NCBI GenBank assembly: GCA_025354165.1
Contig: JANXNI010000007.1
Location: forward strand, 1-64,000
From: Burkholderiales bacterium
Lineage (GTDB): Bacteria; Pseudomonadota; Gammaproteobacteria; Burkholderiales; Casimicrobiaceae
Direction of reading: 5' to 3'
DNA length: 64,000 bases
The notes under the pieces were generated by a model. The model ran no database searches. It worked only from the letters and a program-made list of their open reading frames with translations, and was not told where the DNA came from. The position numbers and the translations under genes were made by a program. Below are positions 38,159-51,067 of this stretch, one piece after another. Position 1 is the first letter of the stretch. Each line of letters begins with the position of its first letter.

Positions 38159-39856
38159 TCACATCAAGGCATTCAGCGACATCAGCGTATCCGCTTCATG
38201 AATAGGCTTGTCGTCACGAATCCGAAGCATGCGCGGGAATCGCACGGCAATGCCGCTTTTGTGACGTGGGCTGAGGTTGATGCCTTCAAATCCGAGTTCA
38301 AACACGAGCGATGGTGCGACGCTGCGCACGGGGCCGAACGAGTTCACGGTTGACTTGCGAATCACCGCGTCAACCCGCTTGAACTCCTCGTCGGTTAGAC
38401 CGGAATAGGCTTTGGCGAAGGGCACCAGTTGCAACTCGCCCGGCGGAAGCCCCGCCTTGATCGCAGCGACGACCGTTTGCGCCTCGTCCGCCGATTGCGG
38501 CGCGCGATTCCATACCGCGAAGGTGTAGTCGGTGTAGAGGCCTGCGCGACGGCCGTGACCCGCCTGGGCGTAGATCAGCACGCAGTCGATGGACATCGGG
38601 TCAATCTTCCATTTCCACCACGTGCCATCGTTCTTGGTGCGGCCGCTGCCGTAGCGAGAATCGCGCGCTTTCAGCATGAATCCTTCGACGCGGCGTTGTC
38701 GGCTTTCTTCACGCAATTGCGCGAGCGTTGCCCAGTCTGAAGCGTTCACCGTCGTCGATAGCGGCCAGTGACTCGCTGCGCACAACGCTTCCAATTTTTC
38801 ACGACGCAATGACAGCGGTTGCTCACGCAAATCGGCGCTGTCGAACTCCAGCAAATCGTAGGCGAGCAATTGCACAGGCACTTCCGCCAGAATCTTTTTG
38901 CTCAACGTTTTGCGACCAATACGCTGCTGCAACAGATTGAACGGTTGCGGCACGTCGTCACCTTCGCGCATCACCAGAATTTCACCGTCGATCACTACGC
39001 CGTCCGGCAGCGTCTGCGCACGCTTCACAATTTCGGGGAAGCGATCGGTCATCAGCTCTTCACCGCGCGACCAGATCCACACCATGCCGCCACGCTTGAT
39101 GAGCTGCGCACGAATGCCGTCGTATTTCCATTCGACGATCCAATCGCGTGGATCGCCGAGAAGTGAGTCAAACTTTTCAACCGGTTCGTTGAGCGCATGC
39201 GCCAGAAAAAACGGGTAGGGCGCACCGTCCGTTCGTTGCGATTGCGCGCCGTCACTTGCCGGTGCAACTGGCGCGATGAGTGCGGCGTACGCAGCGGTAG
39301 ACGGCTGCGCATTCTTGTCGGTCCAGCCCATCAGGCGCAGCGCAATCGTTTTCGCATCTACACCGCTGAAATCAGCAAGCGCACGCGTCACCAGCAACTT
39401 CGACACTCCCACACGAAAGCCGCCACCAATTAATTTGGTCAGCAAAAAGCGCCGCTCAATATCAAGCATCTGCCAGTAACTTTGCAGTGTCGCCGACGCA
39501 TCTTCTGGCGTCGCGCCGCGCATCGGCGCGAGGCGCGATTCAATCCACGTCGTCAGGCTCTCGTCGTCATCTCTGATGGGCGGCGGCAATACGAGCGCGA
39601 TGGTTTCGGCGAGATCACCTACCGCCTGATAGCTCTCCTCGAACAACCATTCCGGCAGGCCGCTCGCTGCAAGCGCCGCGCTGCGTAACACTTTGGTCGG
39701 AATGCTTTGCCGTGGTTTACCGCCCGCCAGAAAGTACGTCGCCCAGGCCGCATCATCGTCCGGCGCGTTCTCGTAGAACGCCTTGAGGGCGGCGACCTTC
39801 TCGTTGGTGGACGTCGTTGCATCAATCGCAGCGAATAGCGCAGCAAACTGCTTCAT
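38159..39856 (-). CDS. ATP-dependent DNA ligase (LigB/Lhr-associated type)
   Basis: A 565-residue ATP-dependent ligase. The N-terminal DNA-binding domain (about 1-200) is followed by nucleotidyltransferase motif I, VEWKYDGIRAQ, with the AMP-accepting Lys244. Motif III is in VVIDGEILV, motif IV in EGFMLKARDS and motif V in TWWKWKIDP. A C-terminal OB fold ends near RFPRMLRIRDD. This architecture is that of the ligase paired with an MBL-fold exonuclease in the bacterial Lhr-associated repair module. Its start overlaps the exonuclease stop (ATGA), so they are coupled. The Lhr helicase and phosphoesterase genes that often complete the set are absent here. Confidence 0.93.
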   Translation of the reverse strand: MKQFAALFAAIDATTSTNEKVAALKAFYENAPDDDAAWATYFLAGGKPRQSIPTKVLRSAALAASGLPEWLFEESYQAVGDLAETIALVLPPPIRDDDESLTTWIESRLAPMRGATPEDASATLQSYWQMLDIERRFLLTKLIGGGFRVGVSKLLVTRALADFSGVDAKTIALRLMGWTDKNAQPSTAAYAALIAPVAPASDGAQSQRTDGAPYPFFLAHALNEPVEKFDSLLGDPRDWIVEWKYDGIRAQLIKRGGMVWIWSRGEELMTDRFPEIVKRAQTLPDGVVIDGEILVMREGDDVPQPFNLLQQRIGRKTLSKKILAEVPVQLLAYDLLEFDSADLREQPLSLRREKLEALCAASHWPLSTTVNASDWATLAQLREESRQRRVEGFMLKARDSRYGSGRTKNDGTWWKWKIDPMSIDCVLIYAQAGHGRRAGLYTDYTFAVWNRAPQSADEAQTVVAAIKAGLPPGELQLVPFAKAYSGLTDEEFKRVDAVIRKSTVNSFGPVRSVAPSLVFELGFEGINLSPRHKSGIAVRFPRMLRIRDDKPIHEADTLMSLNALM

Positions 39857-40911
39857 GCTTGCACGATGGCCGTCGTTATCGCTGCTTCAGGCGCAGAATC
39901 GTCAAGCGCATCATCGCCGAATTCCGTGGCGAATGCGCGCGCATGCAAACCTTTTTCTTCAAGATAGCGCACCATCACCGGCACCGAACCATGCGTGACA
40001 ATGACCTGCTCGCAACCCGTTGCTGCGATGGCGCTGTGTAGTCCAGGCCAATCGGCGTGATCTGACAGCACAAAGCCGCGGTCCACGCCACGGCGTCTTC
40101 GCGCGCCACGAAGCAGCATCCAGCCGCTAGCAAAGGCATCGCGATATTCGCCGAATCGCTTCATCCAGCTTGAACCGGCGACGGACGGTGGTGCCAGCAC
40201 GAGCGCGCGTTTGAGCGACGCTTTATCCGCAACATCAGTCACCAATTGCGTGTCCGGCAATGCCACGCCGCTAGCTCGATAGGCCGCGTTCAGAACCTGC
40301 ACCGCACCATGCACAACAATCGGCCCAATGGACGCATCAACGCCCGACAGAATGCGCTGCGCCTTGCCAAAACTGTAGCAATACAAAACGCTCGCCAAAC
40401 CCTGCGCCGCATTGGCCGACCACCACGCGTTGATATCTGCAAATACGTCGGCATCATTGGGCCAGCGATAGATCGGCAACCCGAACGTGCTCTCGGTAAT
40501 AAAGGTGTCACACGGCACGGCTTCGAACGGTGCGCAGGTCGCATCAGGCGCTGTTTTGTAATCGCCGCTGGCGACCCACACTCGCCCCGCGTGAGCCACG
40601 CGAACCTGCGCGCTGCCCAACACGTGCCCGGCCGGATGCAGGCTCACTTGAACGCCATTGATGGTGATCATTTCGCCGTACGTCAGCGTTTGCAAATCAA
40701 TCGCGCCCAGCCGCGACCGCAACACATGCTCAGCGTCGCGCGAAGCCAGATAGTGCGCATGACCCATGCGCGCATGATCGGCATGCGCATGCGTGATCAC
40801 AGCGCGATCAACCGGCCGCCACGGGTCGATATAAAAGTCTCCCGCCGGGCAGTACATGCCCTGTGGTCGTAACACAATCAGATCGGTGTCGTTGGCATGA
40901 ACTGCAGCCAC
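39853..40911 (-). CDS. Ligase-associated MBL-fold DNA exonuclease
   Basis: A 352-residue metallo-beta-lactamase-fold nuclease of the CPSF73/Pso2-like group that accompanies ATP-dependent ligases in bacterial repair operons. The start is GTG at 40911. The metal site is HAHADHAR (about residues 41-48), with further ligands in LHPAGHVLGSAQV, VASGDYKTAPD and SDHADWPGL. TESTFGLPIYRWP is a family block after the first metal ligands. The protein probably trims DNA ends before ligation. It is the first gene of a two-gene operon and is divergent from the TPM-domain gene, with about 220 bp between them. Confidence 0.92.
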   Translation of the reverse strand: MAAVHANDTDLIVLRPQGMYCPAGDFYIDPWRPVDRAVITHAHADHARMGHAHYLASRDAEHVLRSRLGAIDLQTLTYGEMITINGVQVSLHPAGHVLGSAQVRVAHAGRVWVASGDYKTAPDATCAPFEAVPCDTFITESTFGLPIYRWPNDADVFADINAWWSANAAQGLASVLYCYSFGKAQRILSGVDASIGPIVVHGAVQVLNAAYRASGVALPDTQLVTDVADKASLKRALVLAPPSVAGSSWMKRFGEYRDAFASGWMLLRGARRRRGVDRGFVLSDHADWPGLHSAIAATGCEQVIVTHGSVPVMVRYLEEKGLHARAFATEFGDDALDDSAPEAAITTAIVQA

Positions 40912-41132
40912 GGTAGTGAAAGCCTCTTAATCGAATGATAGAGCGGCCATTTTGCACGTAGCGTATCGCTCGCACCGTGCCGTGCGCAGCCATGCACGAA
41001 ATCCCGAAAAGCACTAAGTTTAGGCTTCACATTTACGTCACCAACGAACAACCGCATGACAGTTCTTGGGCGTTCCTGGCAAAAAGGGGCTAAAAGCAGT
41101 GGCAGACATCTCTAAGCCCCGAGAGCCAGCCT

Positions 41133-42179
41133 GTGCGCAAATCTAAACCCAGTGTTGCTGCGACAAAAGAAAAGCCGAACGGCCTAAAAGTTATGGCGTG
41201 GTTCTGGCTCGGCTGGTTGGTCTTCTGGCTCGCAATCACCGCCATATCGCACTGGGTGAAACCGGAAGCGGCGAACGCGGTGGGCGGTGTCAATTCGCAT
41301 GCTGCGGACACTGGCGTGAAGGCCGCCGCGTTGACCGTCTTCGCTAGCGATTTCGCGGGGGCTTTGCCGCCGGAGGTCACGAGCCGACTTAATTTCAATC
41401 TCGCGCAATTCGAGGAGGAAACGTCGACGCAAATTGCGTTGGCGATCTACCCGCAATTGCCCACGATCCCGGTTGAAGAATTCACCATCGCCGTGGCCGA
41501 GCAGTCGCAGCTCGGTCGCAAGGGGCTCGACAACGGAGCGATCCTGTCGATTTTCGCGAAGGACAAAGTCGCGCGGCTGGAGGTGGGTTACGGCCTTGAA
41601 GGCGTGCTCCCTGACGTTGAGGTGCGCCGCATGCTTGAATCGAATCTGGTGCCCGCTTGGAACGCGGGTGATCGCGCCAAGGCGGTGGATGACACGCTGT
41701 TAGCGGTCATGGCACTGGTGCGCGAGAGTTACAAAGCGCAAAAACTCCCGGGCATCCTGACTATTTTTTGGCGGCAGCTTCGGGTCGCAATTCCCAAGCT
41801 CTTGCATGGCGCACTGCCAAAGCTCGTCGCGGCAGGATGGGGCGCGCGGGTGGGCAGCTCGTTTTTTGGTGGCTTGATCATGACGCTGCTATGGATTTCG
41901 TTGCTGCAGTCGGGCCGATTCCTGCGCGACACATTTTTTGCTGCCGGAAACGCGGTGACGAACGATCGGACGGGCATTCCTCCCGCTGCGGAAAAGCCGA
42001 ACGCGCCCCGAGGCGTGCTCCAGTGGCTCAATTCGCCAGCTTCACCGGGGTTCGCATCGCTCTATGACCTCATCAAAGTCGCGGCCGCCGTTGCTGTGCT
42101 GACTAGCGTGCTGATCGGTGTCGTCGTGACCGCGGGTGGCGGCGCTTTTGGTGGAGCGGGCTCGCTGTTACGATGGTGA
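41133..42179 (+). CDS. TPM-domain membrane protein
   Basis: A 348-residue membrane protein starting at GTG (GAGAGCC upstream). The first membrane segment (MAWFWLGWLVFWLAITAISH) precedes an extracytoplasmic TPM_phosphatase domain: LNFNLAQFEEETSTQIALAI, VEEFTIAVAEQSQLGRKGLD, NGAILSIFAKDKVARLEVGY and GLEGVLPDVEVRRMLES. Three more hydrophobic segments follow, and the C-terminus is Gly-rich (AGGGAFGGAGSL), as in the YgcG group. TPM proteins are linked to photosystem repair in plants and are of unknown function in bacteria. No LemA-type partner gene is adjacent. It is divergent from the exonuclease gene and convergent with queF. Confidence 0.88.
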   Translation: MRKSKPSVAATKEKPNGLKVMAWFWLGWLVFWLAITAISHWVKPEAANAVGGVNSHAADTGVKAAALTVFASDFAGALPPEVTSRLNFNLAQFEEETSTQIALAIYPQLPTIPVEEFTIAVAEQSQLGRKGLDNGAILSIFAKDKVARLEVGYGLEGVLPDVEVRRMLESNLVPAWNAGDRAKAVDDTLLAVMALVRESYKAQKLPGILTIFWRQLRVAIPKLLHGALPKLVAAGWGARVGSSFFGGLIMTLLWISLLQSGRFLRDTFFAAGNAVTNDRTGIPPAAEKPNAPRGVLQWLNSPASPGFASLYDLIKVAAAVAVLTSVLIGVVVTAGGGAFGGAGSLLRW

Positions 42180-42190
42180 CAAAGTGTCAG

Positions 42191-42306
42191 CAGCTTTTCG
42201 CGATATGGGTTATTCCATATGGGCTAGCGCTTGAAAACGGCATTTATCGATAAATGAAGAAACAGGCTGCCAGCCCCAATAGAGTGGTGCTTTTATGGCA
42301 GAGCTG
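42191..42306. repeat. 116-bp TCGA-centred palindromic element, copy 7
   Basis: Two 58-nt arms meet at TCGA (42247-42250) within TTATCGATAA. Ends are CAGCTTTTCG and GGCAGAGCTG; inner pair TGGGCTAG and CAGCCCC. It fills the gap between the convergent TPM-domain and queF genes, starting 11 bp after the former. Confidence 0.82.
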
Positions 42307-42414
42307 TACGTACCTAAACGAAGGACTTTGTCGCGACCTACGTCGCGATAAGAGAGACGTGACGAGTTGCGAAGACGGCGTCGCCACAGAATCGCGGAGA
42401 GAAGGACGTGCCGC

Positions 42415-42855
42415 TTAAACCGCCGCCGGATTGGCCAATCCAAACCGCGCCAAATCCACAGCAGGCTTGGCTATCCAGCCCTCAGCCTGATGCTCTGCGA
42501 CCACGTTGGTGTAGATGCCGCCACGCACGTTCCAGCGCGCGGTGACTCGCGCGAACCTCGGTGAAATCGTAGCGACAATTTTGTCCAGCACATCGTTGGT
42601 GACTTTTTCGTGGAATGCGCCGATGTCGCGGAAGCTCCACATGTACATCTTGAGCGCTTTGAGCTCAATGCAAAGTTCGTCCGCGATGTATTCAATCGTG
42701 AAGTGCGCGAAGTCCGGCTGGCCGGTCAGCGGGCAATGGCAGGTGAACTCGGGAATCTGGATATGAATCAGATAATCCCGAGCCGGATGCGCGTTGGCGA
42801 AAGTGTCCAGCGTGGTTTGCGGTTGCGAGGGCTGGCTTGATTGACGTTCGGACAT
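42415..42855 (-). CDS. queF: NADPH-dependent 7-cyano-7-deazaguanine reductase
   Basis: QueF reduces preQ0 to preQ1 in queuosine biosynthesis, the only known nitrile-to-amine reduction by a single enzyme. The 146-residue product is the short, unimodular (YkvM) type. The catalytic Cys41 lies in [17 protein letters not shown] together with Asp48, and the NADPH-binding signature [20 protein letters not shown] is intact at residues 64-83. It stands alone between convergent and divergent neighbours; no other queuosine gene is nearby and no preQ1 riboswitch is evident in the 156-bp gap to smc. Confidence 0.96.
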   Translation of the reverse strand: MSERQSSQPSQPQTTLDTFANAHPARDYLIHIQIPEFTCHCPLTGQPDFAHFTIEYIADELCIELKALKMYMWSFRDIGAFHEKVTNDVLDKIVATISPRFARVTARWNVRGGIYTNVVAEHQAEGWIAKPAVDLARFGLANPAAV

Positions 42856-43011
42856 ATTTTTCTTTGTGTTTTCAATGATTTAGCGAGAGATTGACGCCAA
42901 ATTAGCGAGGTGCAGGGAGCACCTATAATCAACTTTGATTTTATCGGGTCGGGCGACGTCGCAGGCGTTGAACGACCACGAATTGCCCCTTCCGACCACC
43001 GTCCGTACTGA

Positions 43012-46000
43012 ATGCGCCTTACTTCCATCAAACTCTCCGGGTTCAAGTCTTTTGTTGACCCGACCACCATCGCGCTTCCCGGTCAACTGATCGGCATCGT
43101 CGGCCCCAACGGTTGCGGCAAATCCAATGTGATCGACGCCGTGCGCTGGGTGCTGGGCGAGAGCAAGGCCTCTGCGCTGCGCGGCGAGTCGATGGATGAC
43201 GTGATTTTTAACGGTGGCGGCGAGCGCAAACCGGTGGCGCGTGCCAGCGTTGAGCTCGTTTTCGATAACAGCAGCGGTCGGGCAGCGGGGCAGTGGAGCC
43301 AGTACGCAGAGCTGTCGGTCAAGCGCGTGGTGCAGCGCGATGTTGGGTCGAGCTACTACCTGAACAATCAGGCGGTTCGTCGTCGCGATATTCTTGACGT
43401 GTTCCTCGGCACCGGCCTTGGGCCGCGCGCTTATGCCGTGATCGAGCAGGGCATGATCTCACGCATTATCGAGGCGAAACCCGAAGAGCTGCGCGTATTT
43501 CTCGAAGAAGCGGCGGGGGTGTCGCGCTACAAAGAGCGGCGCAAGGACACCGAAGGCCGACTCTCTGACACCAAAGAAAATCTGTCGCGTGTCAACGATA
43601 TTCAGGTTGAGCTGACTACGCAGGTTGAGCGGCTGGACGGGCAGGCGAAAGTCGCCGCGCGTTATCGTGAGCTTGAAAAAGAAAAGCTTGAGAGTCAAGC
43701 GCTTTTGTTTGCGCAGCGTCGTGATGACGCTGTGCGTCAACGCGAAACCGCCGTGAAAATTCTCGGTGAAACTGAGATGGCGTTGCTGTCAAAAGAAACC
43801 GATCTTCAGGCGCTGGTGACACAGCTCGAAGGCTTGCGCCAGGACGTTTTCACCAAGAACGACGCACAGCACACGGCGCAAGGCGCGTTCTACGAAATCA
43901 ACTCCGAGGTCACGCGTACCGAGCAGCAGCTCTCGTTCGAGCGCGAGCGTGCGCAGCGTGTGGCGGCTGAAGTTGAGCAGCGTCAGGGCCGCCTGGTCGC
44001 CGCGCAAGAGCAGTCCGTGCAGCTCGCGGAAGCGGTGGCGGATGCCAATGATGCGGTCGCCGTCGCATCGGTCAAACACGCCGATCAAAAGGAATTTGTT
44101 GACGTTGCCAACGTCGCGTTGCCGATTGCGGAATTGGCGCTGCGTACCGCGTCGACCGCGCTGACCGACATTCAACAATCGCTCAATGCGATTGACAGCG
44201 AAGCGCAGTTGTCGAACCTGAAAAAAGCCAACGCCGAAAAAGGCATCGCGCAATTTCAGGCGCGCCGCATGCGTCTTGAGCAGGAGAAAGATCGTCTCAA
44301 CGCGCCGGAAGACGCCGAGATCATCGAGATTGACGAGCAGCTTGACGGTGAGCGCGCAGAGCTTGAAGCTGCGGAGCAAATGGCGCAAGAAGCGGAGGCC
44401 GCTGCGACGCACGCCGATGAGGAGCGCGGGACGCGTCGCGCTGAACATGAGCAGGCTTCGCGGCGCTACAGCGAGCTGAAATCGCGCGAACAGGTGATCG
44501 CGGGCGTGCAAGCCAAATTTGATAATCGCGGCGAAGGGCAATTAGCGCAATGGCTTGAGCGCCATGCGATTCGCGGCGACAAGTTCTGGTCAAAATTGAC
44601 GGTTGACGCGGGTTGGGAAGACGCAGTTGAAGCGGTACTTCGTGATCGCTTGAATGCGTTGCCTGTAGCGTCGCTGGACGAAGCTGCGGCGCTGCCGGTG
44701 CCCCCTGCACGGGTGACGGTTTTCGCCAATGCTTTCGGCGCTGTTGTTCACGCAGAAGCCGTTCCCGGAAGATTGCTCGCTCATGTGAATTCGCAGGATG
44801 CGGCTGTCTTCACGGCAGTCGCGAACTGGCTGCACGGTGTGCATGCAGCGCAAAGTCTGGCCGAAGGATTGGCGCAACGCGCGAGCCTTGCCGCTGGCGA
44901 AGTGATCGTCACGCGCGAAGGTCATCTCATCGGCATCAATAGCGTGACGTACTTCGCGCCGGATGAGGCGGTGCATGGCGCGATTGCGCGGCAACGTGAA
45001 CTCGCTGAGATTTCGGCTGCGCTTGCTGCGGCACAAAGTGCTGCTGGCAAAGCAGAAACAGCGTTCGTGACGGCCGACAAAAGATATCAGGATTCACGCG
45101 TGTTGGCGACCCAGCAACGCGGCGCGATTGTCAGCGTGCAGCGTCGCGTTCATTCGCTGGAAGTCGAACGTCTGCAATTGGAGCAGGCACGTGCTCAGGC
45201 CACCGAGCGCACGCTGCAAATCACGAACGAACTGGCTGAAATTGCCGAACTTGTTGCCGCTGAAACCGAGCATGTGCAAACGCATATCGAAGCGATTGCG
45301 ATTGCTGACGAAAAGCGCACCAGCGCTCACGGTGAACGTGAAGTCAAACGCGGCGTGCGTAACGAAGCTGACGTCGCGTTGGTCAAGGCTCGAGAAGCGT
45401 TGCGCGCAGCAGAAATCACCTTGCGTGACGCGATGTATGGCGAACGTGCCGCGCAAGATCGCGTGCAGGAACTGTCACGCCGCATCGCCAGCAATCAGCA
45501 GCAGATGAAAGAGCTGGAAGCCGACGTCGCGCGGCTTCAGGGCGAACAGAAAAGCATTCTTCTCGATCCGCTTGAACAGAATTTGCAGGCGCAGCTCAAT
45601 GTGCGCGTCGAGCGCGAAGCATTGCTCAAAGCGGCTCGCGAGGCGGTGGACGCGGCGAATGCGGCGCTGCGCGCATCCGACGAAGCGCGTCTTTTGATTG
45701 AGCGTGATCTGGAGCCGATTCGCAAACGCATCGAAGACGCACGTCTCAGGCAGAACTCCGCTGAGATCAATCTGGCGCAATTTGACGAGCAACTAGCCGC
45801 GCTCAAAGTGGATGCAGAATGGCTCGCCAACGCGCTGGAAAAAGCACCACGTGCGGCTGAGCTTCAGCGAACGGTCGCTCGCGTTGAGGCCGAAATCGCA
45901 CAACTCGGTGCCGTGAATCTGGCCGCACTAGATGAACTGAAACAAGCCTCCGAACGCAAGCTTTATCTTGATGCACAAGCGGGTGATTTGTTTGAAGCGG

Positions 46001-46521
46001 TGCATACACTGGAAGACGCGATCCGCCGTATTGACCGCGAGACGCGCGCGCAATTGCAGGACACTTACAACAAGGTCAACGAGCAATTCGGTCGCCTGTT
46101 CCCGATTCTTTTCGGCGGTGGTCAAGCCAAGCTCGTATTGACGGGAGACGAAATTCTTGACGCGGGCATTCAGGTGGTCGCTCAGCCCCCAGGCAAGCGC
46201 AACGCGTCGATTCAACTGCTTTCCGGTGGTGAAAAAGCGCTAACCGCAACGGCGCTGGTGTTCGCGCTGTTCCAGTTGAATCCTGCACCTTTCTGCTTGT
46301 TGGATGAGGTCGACGCGCCGCTCGATGACCCGAACACCGAGCGCTTCTGCCGCCTCGTGCGGGAGATGTCGGCAAACACGCAGTTCCTGTTTATTTCACA
46401 TAATAAAATCGCTATGGAAATGGCGGAACAGCTCATCGGTGTCACCATGAATGAGCCAGGGGTTTCACGAATTGTCGGGGTGGATGTGTCGGCTGCGCTG
46501 CGTATGGCAGAGGCCGCTTGA
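43012..46521 (+). CDS. smc: Chromosome segregation protein SMC
   Basis: The condensin ATPase of 1169 residues, full length. The N-terminal Walker A is GIVGPNGCGKSNVIDAVRWV (residues 28-47). Long coiled coils flank a hinge near residues 500-630 (GEGQLAQWLERHAIRGDKFW onward, with GVHAAQSLAEGLAQ). The C-terminal head has the ABC signature LLSGGEKALTATAL and the Walker B/D-loop stretch FCLLDEVDAPLDDPNTERF. With ScpA/ScpB (not in the window) it compacts and resolves origins. It heads an smc-zipA-ligA run on the plus strand, and galU follows. Confidence 0.98.
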   Translation: MRLTSIKLSGFKSFVDPTTIALPGQLIGIVGPNGCGKSNVIDAVRWVLGESKASALRGESMDDVIFNGGGERKPVARASVELVFDNSSGRAAGQWSQYAELSVKRVVQRDVGSSYYLNNQAVRRRDILDVFLGTGLGPRAYAVIEQGMISRIIEAKPEELRVFLEEAAGVSRYKERRKDTEGRLSDTKENLSRVNDIQVELTTQVERLDGQAKVAARYRELEKEKLESQALLFAQRRDDAVRQRETAVKILGETEMALLSKETDLQALVTQLEGLRQDVFTKNDAQHTAQGAFYEINSEVTRTEQQLSFERERAQRVAAEVEQRQGRLVAAQEQSVQLAEAVADANDAVAVASVKHADQKEFVDVANVALPIAELALRTASTALTDIQQSLNAIDSEAQLSNLKKANAEKGIAQFQARRMRLEQEKDRLNAPEDAEIIEIDEQLDGERAELEAAEQMAQEAEAAATHADEERGTRRAEHEQASRRYSELKSREQVIAGVQAKFDNRGEGQLAQWLERHAIRGDKFWSKLTVDAGWEDAVEAVLRDRLNALPVASLDEAAALPVPPARVTVFANAFGAVVHAEAVPGRLLAHVNSQDAAVFTAVANWLHGVHAAQSLAEGLAQRASLAAGEVIVTREGHLIGINSVTYFAPDEAVHGAIARQRELAEISAALAAAQSAAGKAETAFVTADKRYQDSRVLATQQRGAIVSVQRRVHSLEVERLQLEQARAQATERTLQITNELAEIAELVAAETEHVQTHIEAIAIADEKRTSAHGEREVKRGVRNEADVALVKAREALRAAEITLRDAMYGERAAQDRVQELSRRIASNQQQMKELEADVARLQGEQKSILLDPLEQNLQAQLNVRVEREALLKAAREAVDAANAALRASDEARLLIERDLEPIRKRIEDARLRQNSAEINLAQFDEQLAALKVDAEWLANALEKAPRAAELQRTVARVEAEIAQLGAVNLAALDELKQASERKLYLDAQAGDLFEAVHTLEDAIRRIDRETRAQLQDTYNKVNEQFGRLFPILFGGGQAKLVLTGDEILDAGIQVVAQPPGKRNASIQLLSGGEKALTATALVFALFQLNPAPFCLLDEVDAPLDDPNTERFCRLVREMSANTQFLFISHNKIAMEMAEQLIGVTMNEPGVSRIVGVDVSAALRMAEAA

Positions 46522-46562
46522 GGTGAGGTACCCGTGAATAATTTTGACCGGATAGTCCAATC

Positions 46563-49837
<3,275 letters not shown>

Positions 49838-49839
49838 AT

Positions 49840-50754
49840 ATGTCCGCTCCTCGTCGCATTCGAAAAGCCGTTTTCCCTGTTGCCGGGCTAGGTACCCGTT
49901 TTTTGCCCGCGACCAAGGCGATGCCGAAAGAGATGTTGACGGTGGTCGACAAACCGCTGATTCAGTACGCAGTAGAAGAGGCGGCCGCTGCGGGCATCAC
50001 CGACATGATCTTCATTACAGGGCGCAACAAGCGGGCGATTGAGGATCATTTCGACCGTGCTTACGAACTTGAAAATGAGTTGGCACGCGCGGGCAAACAG
50101 AGCCTGCTTGACGAACTCGCCGCCGCTGTTCCATCCAACATCAACTGTATTTTTCTGCGTCAGGGCGACGCGCTGGGTTTGGGCCACGCTGTTCTTTGCG
50201 CGCAACCGGTCGTGGGGGACGAGCCGTTCGCGGTCATCCTCGCCGACGAGCTCATCAGGCCGACGCTTAACGGCCCGGGGGCACTAGGCTCCACCGCACA
50301 GCTTTGCGACGTGCATGGCCGCTTGTGCAGCGACGGCGGGGCCGTTATCGGCGTCAATCACATGCCGGGTGATTCGATCTCGCGGTACGGCGCGATCAAA
50401 ATCGCTGAGACGATTGCCCACGCGGATGGCGACGCCATGCGCCTCTCCGGTTTCGTTGAAAAACCGAAACCCGCCGATGCGCCATCACAATTCGGCGCGA
50501 TTGGTCGCTACGTGCTTCCTGCGCGTATTTTCGAGCACTTGAAACACATCAAACGCGGGTCGGGCGGCGAGATTCAATTGACCGACGCCATCGCTTCGCT
50601 GATGGCCGACCAGCCTGTGTATGCCGTAGAAACCGTGGGTCGTCGCTACGACTGCGGCACCAAGCTCGGGTATCTTGAAGCGACGGTGAAGCTCGGGCTT
50701 GAGCACACCGAATTTGGCGATGAGTTTGCGCGATTCCTGCGGGAACAGCTTTAG
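49840..50754 (+). CDS. galU: UTP-glucose-1-phosphate uridylyltransferase
   Basis: GalU makes UDP-glucose for exopolysaccharide and lipopolysaccharide synthesis. The 304-residue product has the nucleotidyltransferase loop GLGTRFLPATKAMPKEML, with KPLIQYAVEEA after it, then FLRQGDALGLGHAVLCAQP, PFAVILADELI, GFVEKPKPADAPSQFGAIGR and the terminal GRRYDCGTKLGYLEATVK. It follows ligA by only 2 bp and probably shares its transcript. Its last two sense codons and stop (CAG CTT TAG) form the left end of palindromic element copy 8. Confidence 0.97.
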   Translation: MSAPRRIRKAVFPVAGLGTRFLPATKAMPKEMLTVVDKPLIQYAVEEAAAAGITDMIFITGRNKRAIEDHFDRAYELENELARAGKQSLLDELAAAVPSNINCIFLRQGDALGLGHAVLCAQPVVGDEPFAVILADELIRPTLNGPGALGSTAQLCDVHGRLCSDGGAVIGVNHMPGDSISRYGAIKIAETIAHADGDAMRLSGFVEKPKPADAPSQFGAIGRYVLPARIFEHLKHIKRGSGGEIQLTDAIASLMADQPVYAVETVGRRYDCGTKLGYLEATVKLGLEHTEFGDEFARFLREQL

Positions 50755-50881
50755 GCTGTCGCCCAGATTTGTCGTGGACTGACTTGCATTTTTAGTGAAA
50801 GTCGACTTTCGCCTATTTTCAGGATTTTAGTCCGCTAGCCCCGGTGCAGCCGTCACCTTTCGTCAGAAAAGTAAAAAGCTG
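50746..50881. repeat. 136-bp variant of the TCGA-centred palindromic element, copy 8
   Basis: The left arm (58 nt, starting CAGCTTTAG) overlaps the last codons of galU and ends at TCGA (50802-50805). The right arm is 78 nt, about 20 nt longer than usual, with TAGCCCC and the end AAAAAGCTG. The centre is a perfect GAAAGTCGACTTTC. It occupies the first part of a 313-bp gene-free stretch before the iron-binding-protein gene. Confidence 0.75.
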
Positions 50882-50989
50882 TTGTGCGTCTTGCGATTTT
50901 TTCGCCAGTAGTCGACATTAATCGCCGGATGAAGCCATAGCCACTTCGCGCGTACCCTTGCAGATCAACCCGCATTTGCTTTTTTTCGT

Positions 50990-51010
50990 AAACGCGAACG
51001 GTTCGCATTT
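50990..51010. promoter_or_regulatory. Candidate Fur box
   Basis: A 21-bp dyad with arms AAACGCGAAC and GTTCGCATTT (one mismatch) around a single G. It resembles the A(A)TGCGAA...TTCGCATT form of Fur boxes described in betaproteobacteria. A possible -10 (TATACT, 51014-51019) follows immediately, so Fur binding would block the promoter of the downstream ferric-iron receptor gene. Confidence 0.6.
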
Positions 51011-51067
51011 CTGTATACTTCACCAATCGTTTTTAGCCGGATCCCCGCACGTCTGCGGGATTGATTG

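Noticed and set aside
41090-41125. GGGGCT...AGCCCC inverted repeat before the TPM-domain gene, at first taken as another 116-bp element
   Set aside because: It lacks the AGCTTTT/AAAAGCT ends, the central TCGA and the 58-nt arm length; only the GGGGCT pair is shared.
42891-42929. TTGACG and TATAAT upstream of smc as a promoter
   Set aside because: The hexamers are about 27 bp apart, far from the usual 17; no acceptable -35 sits at the right distance from TATAAT.
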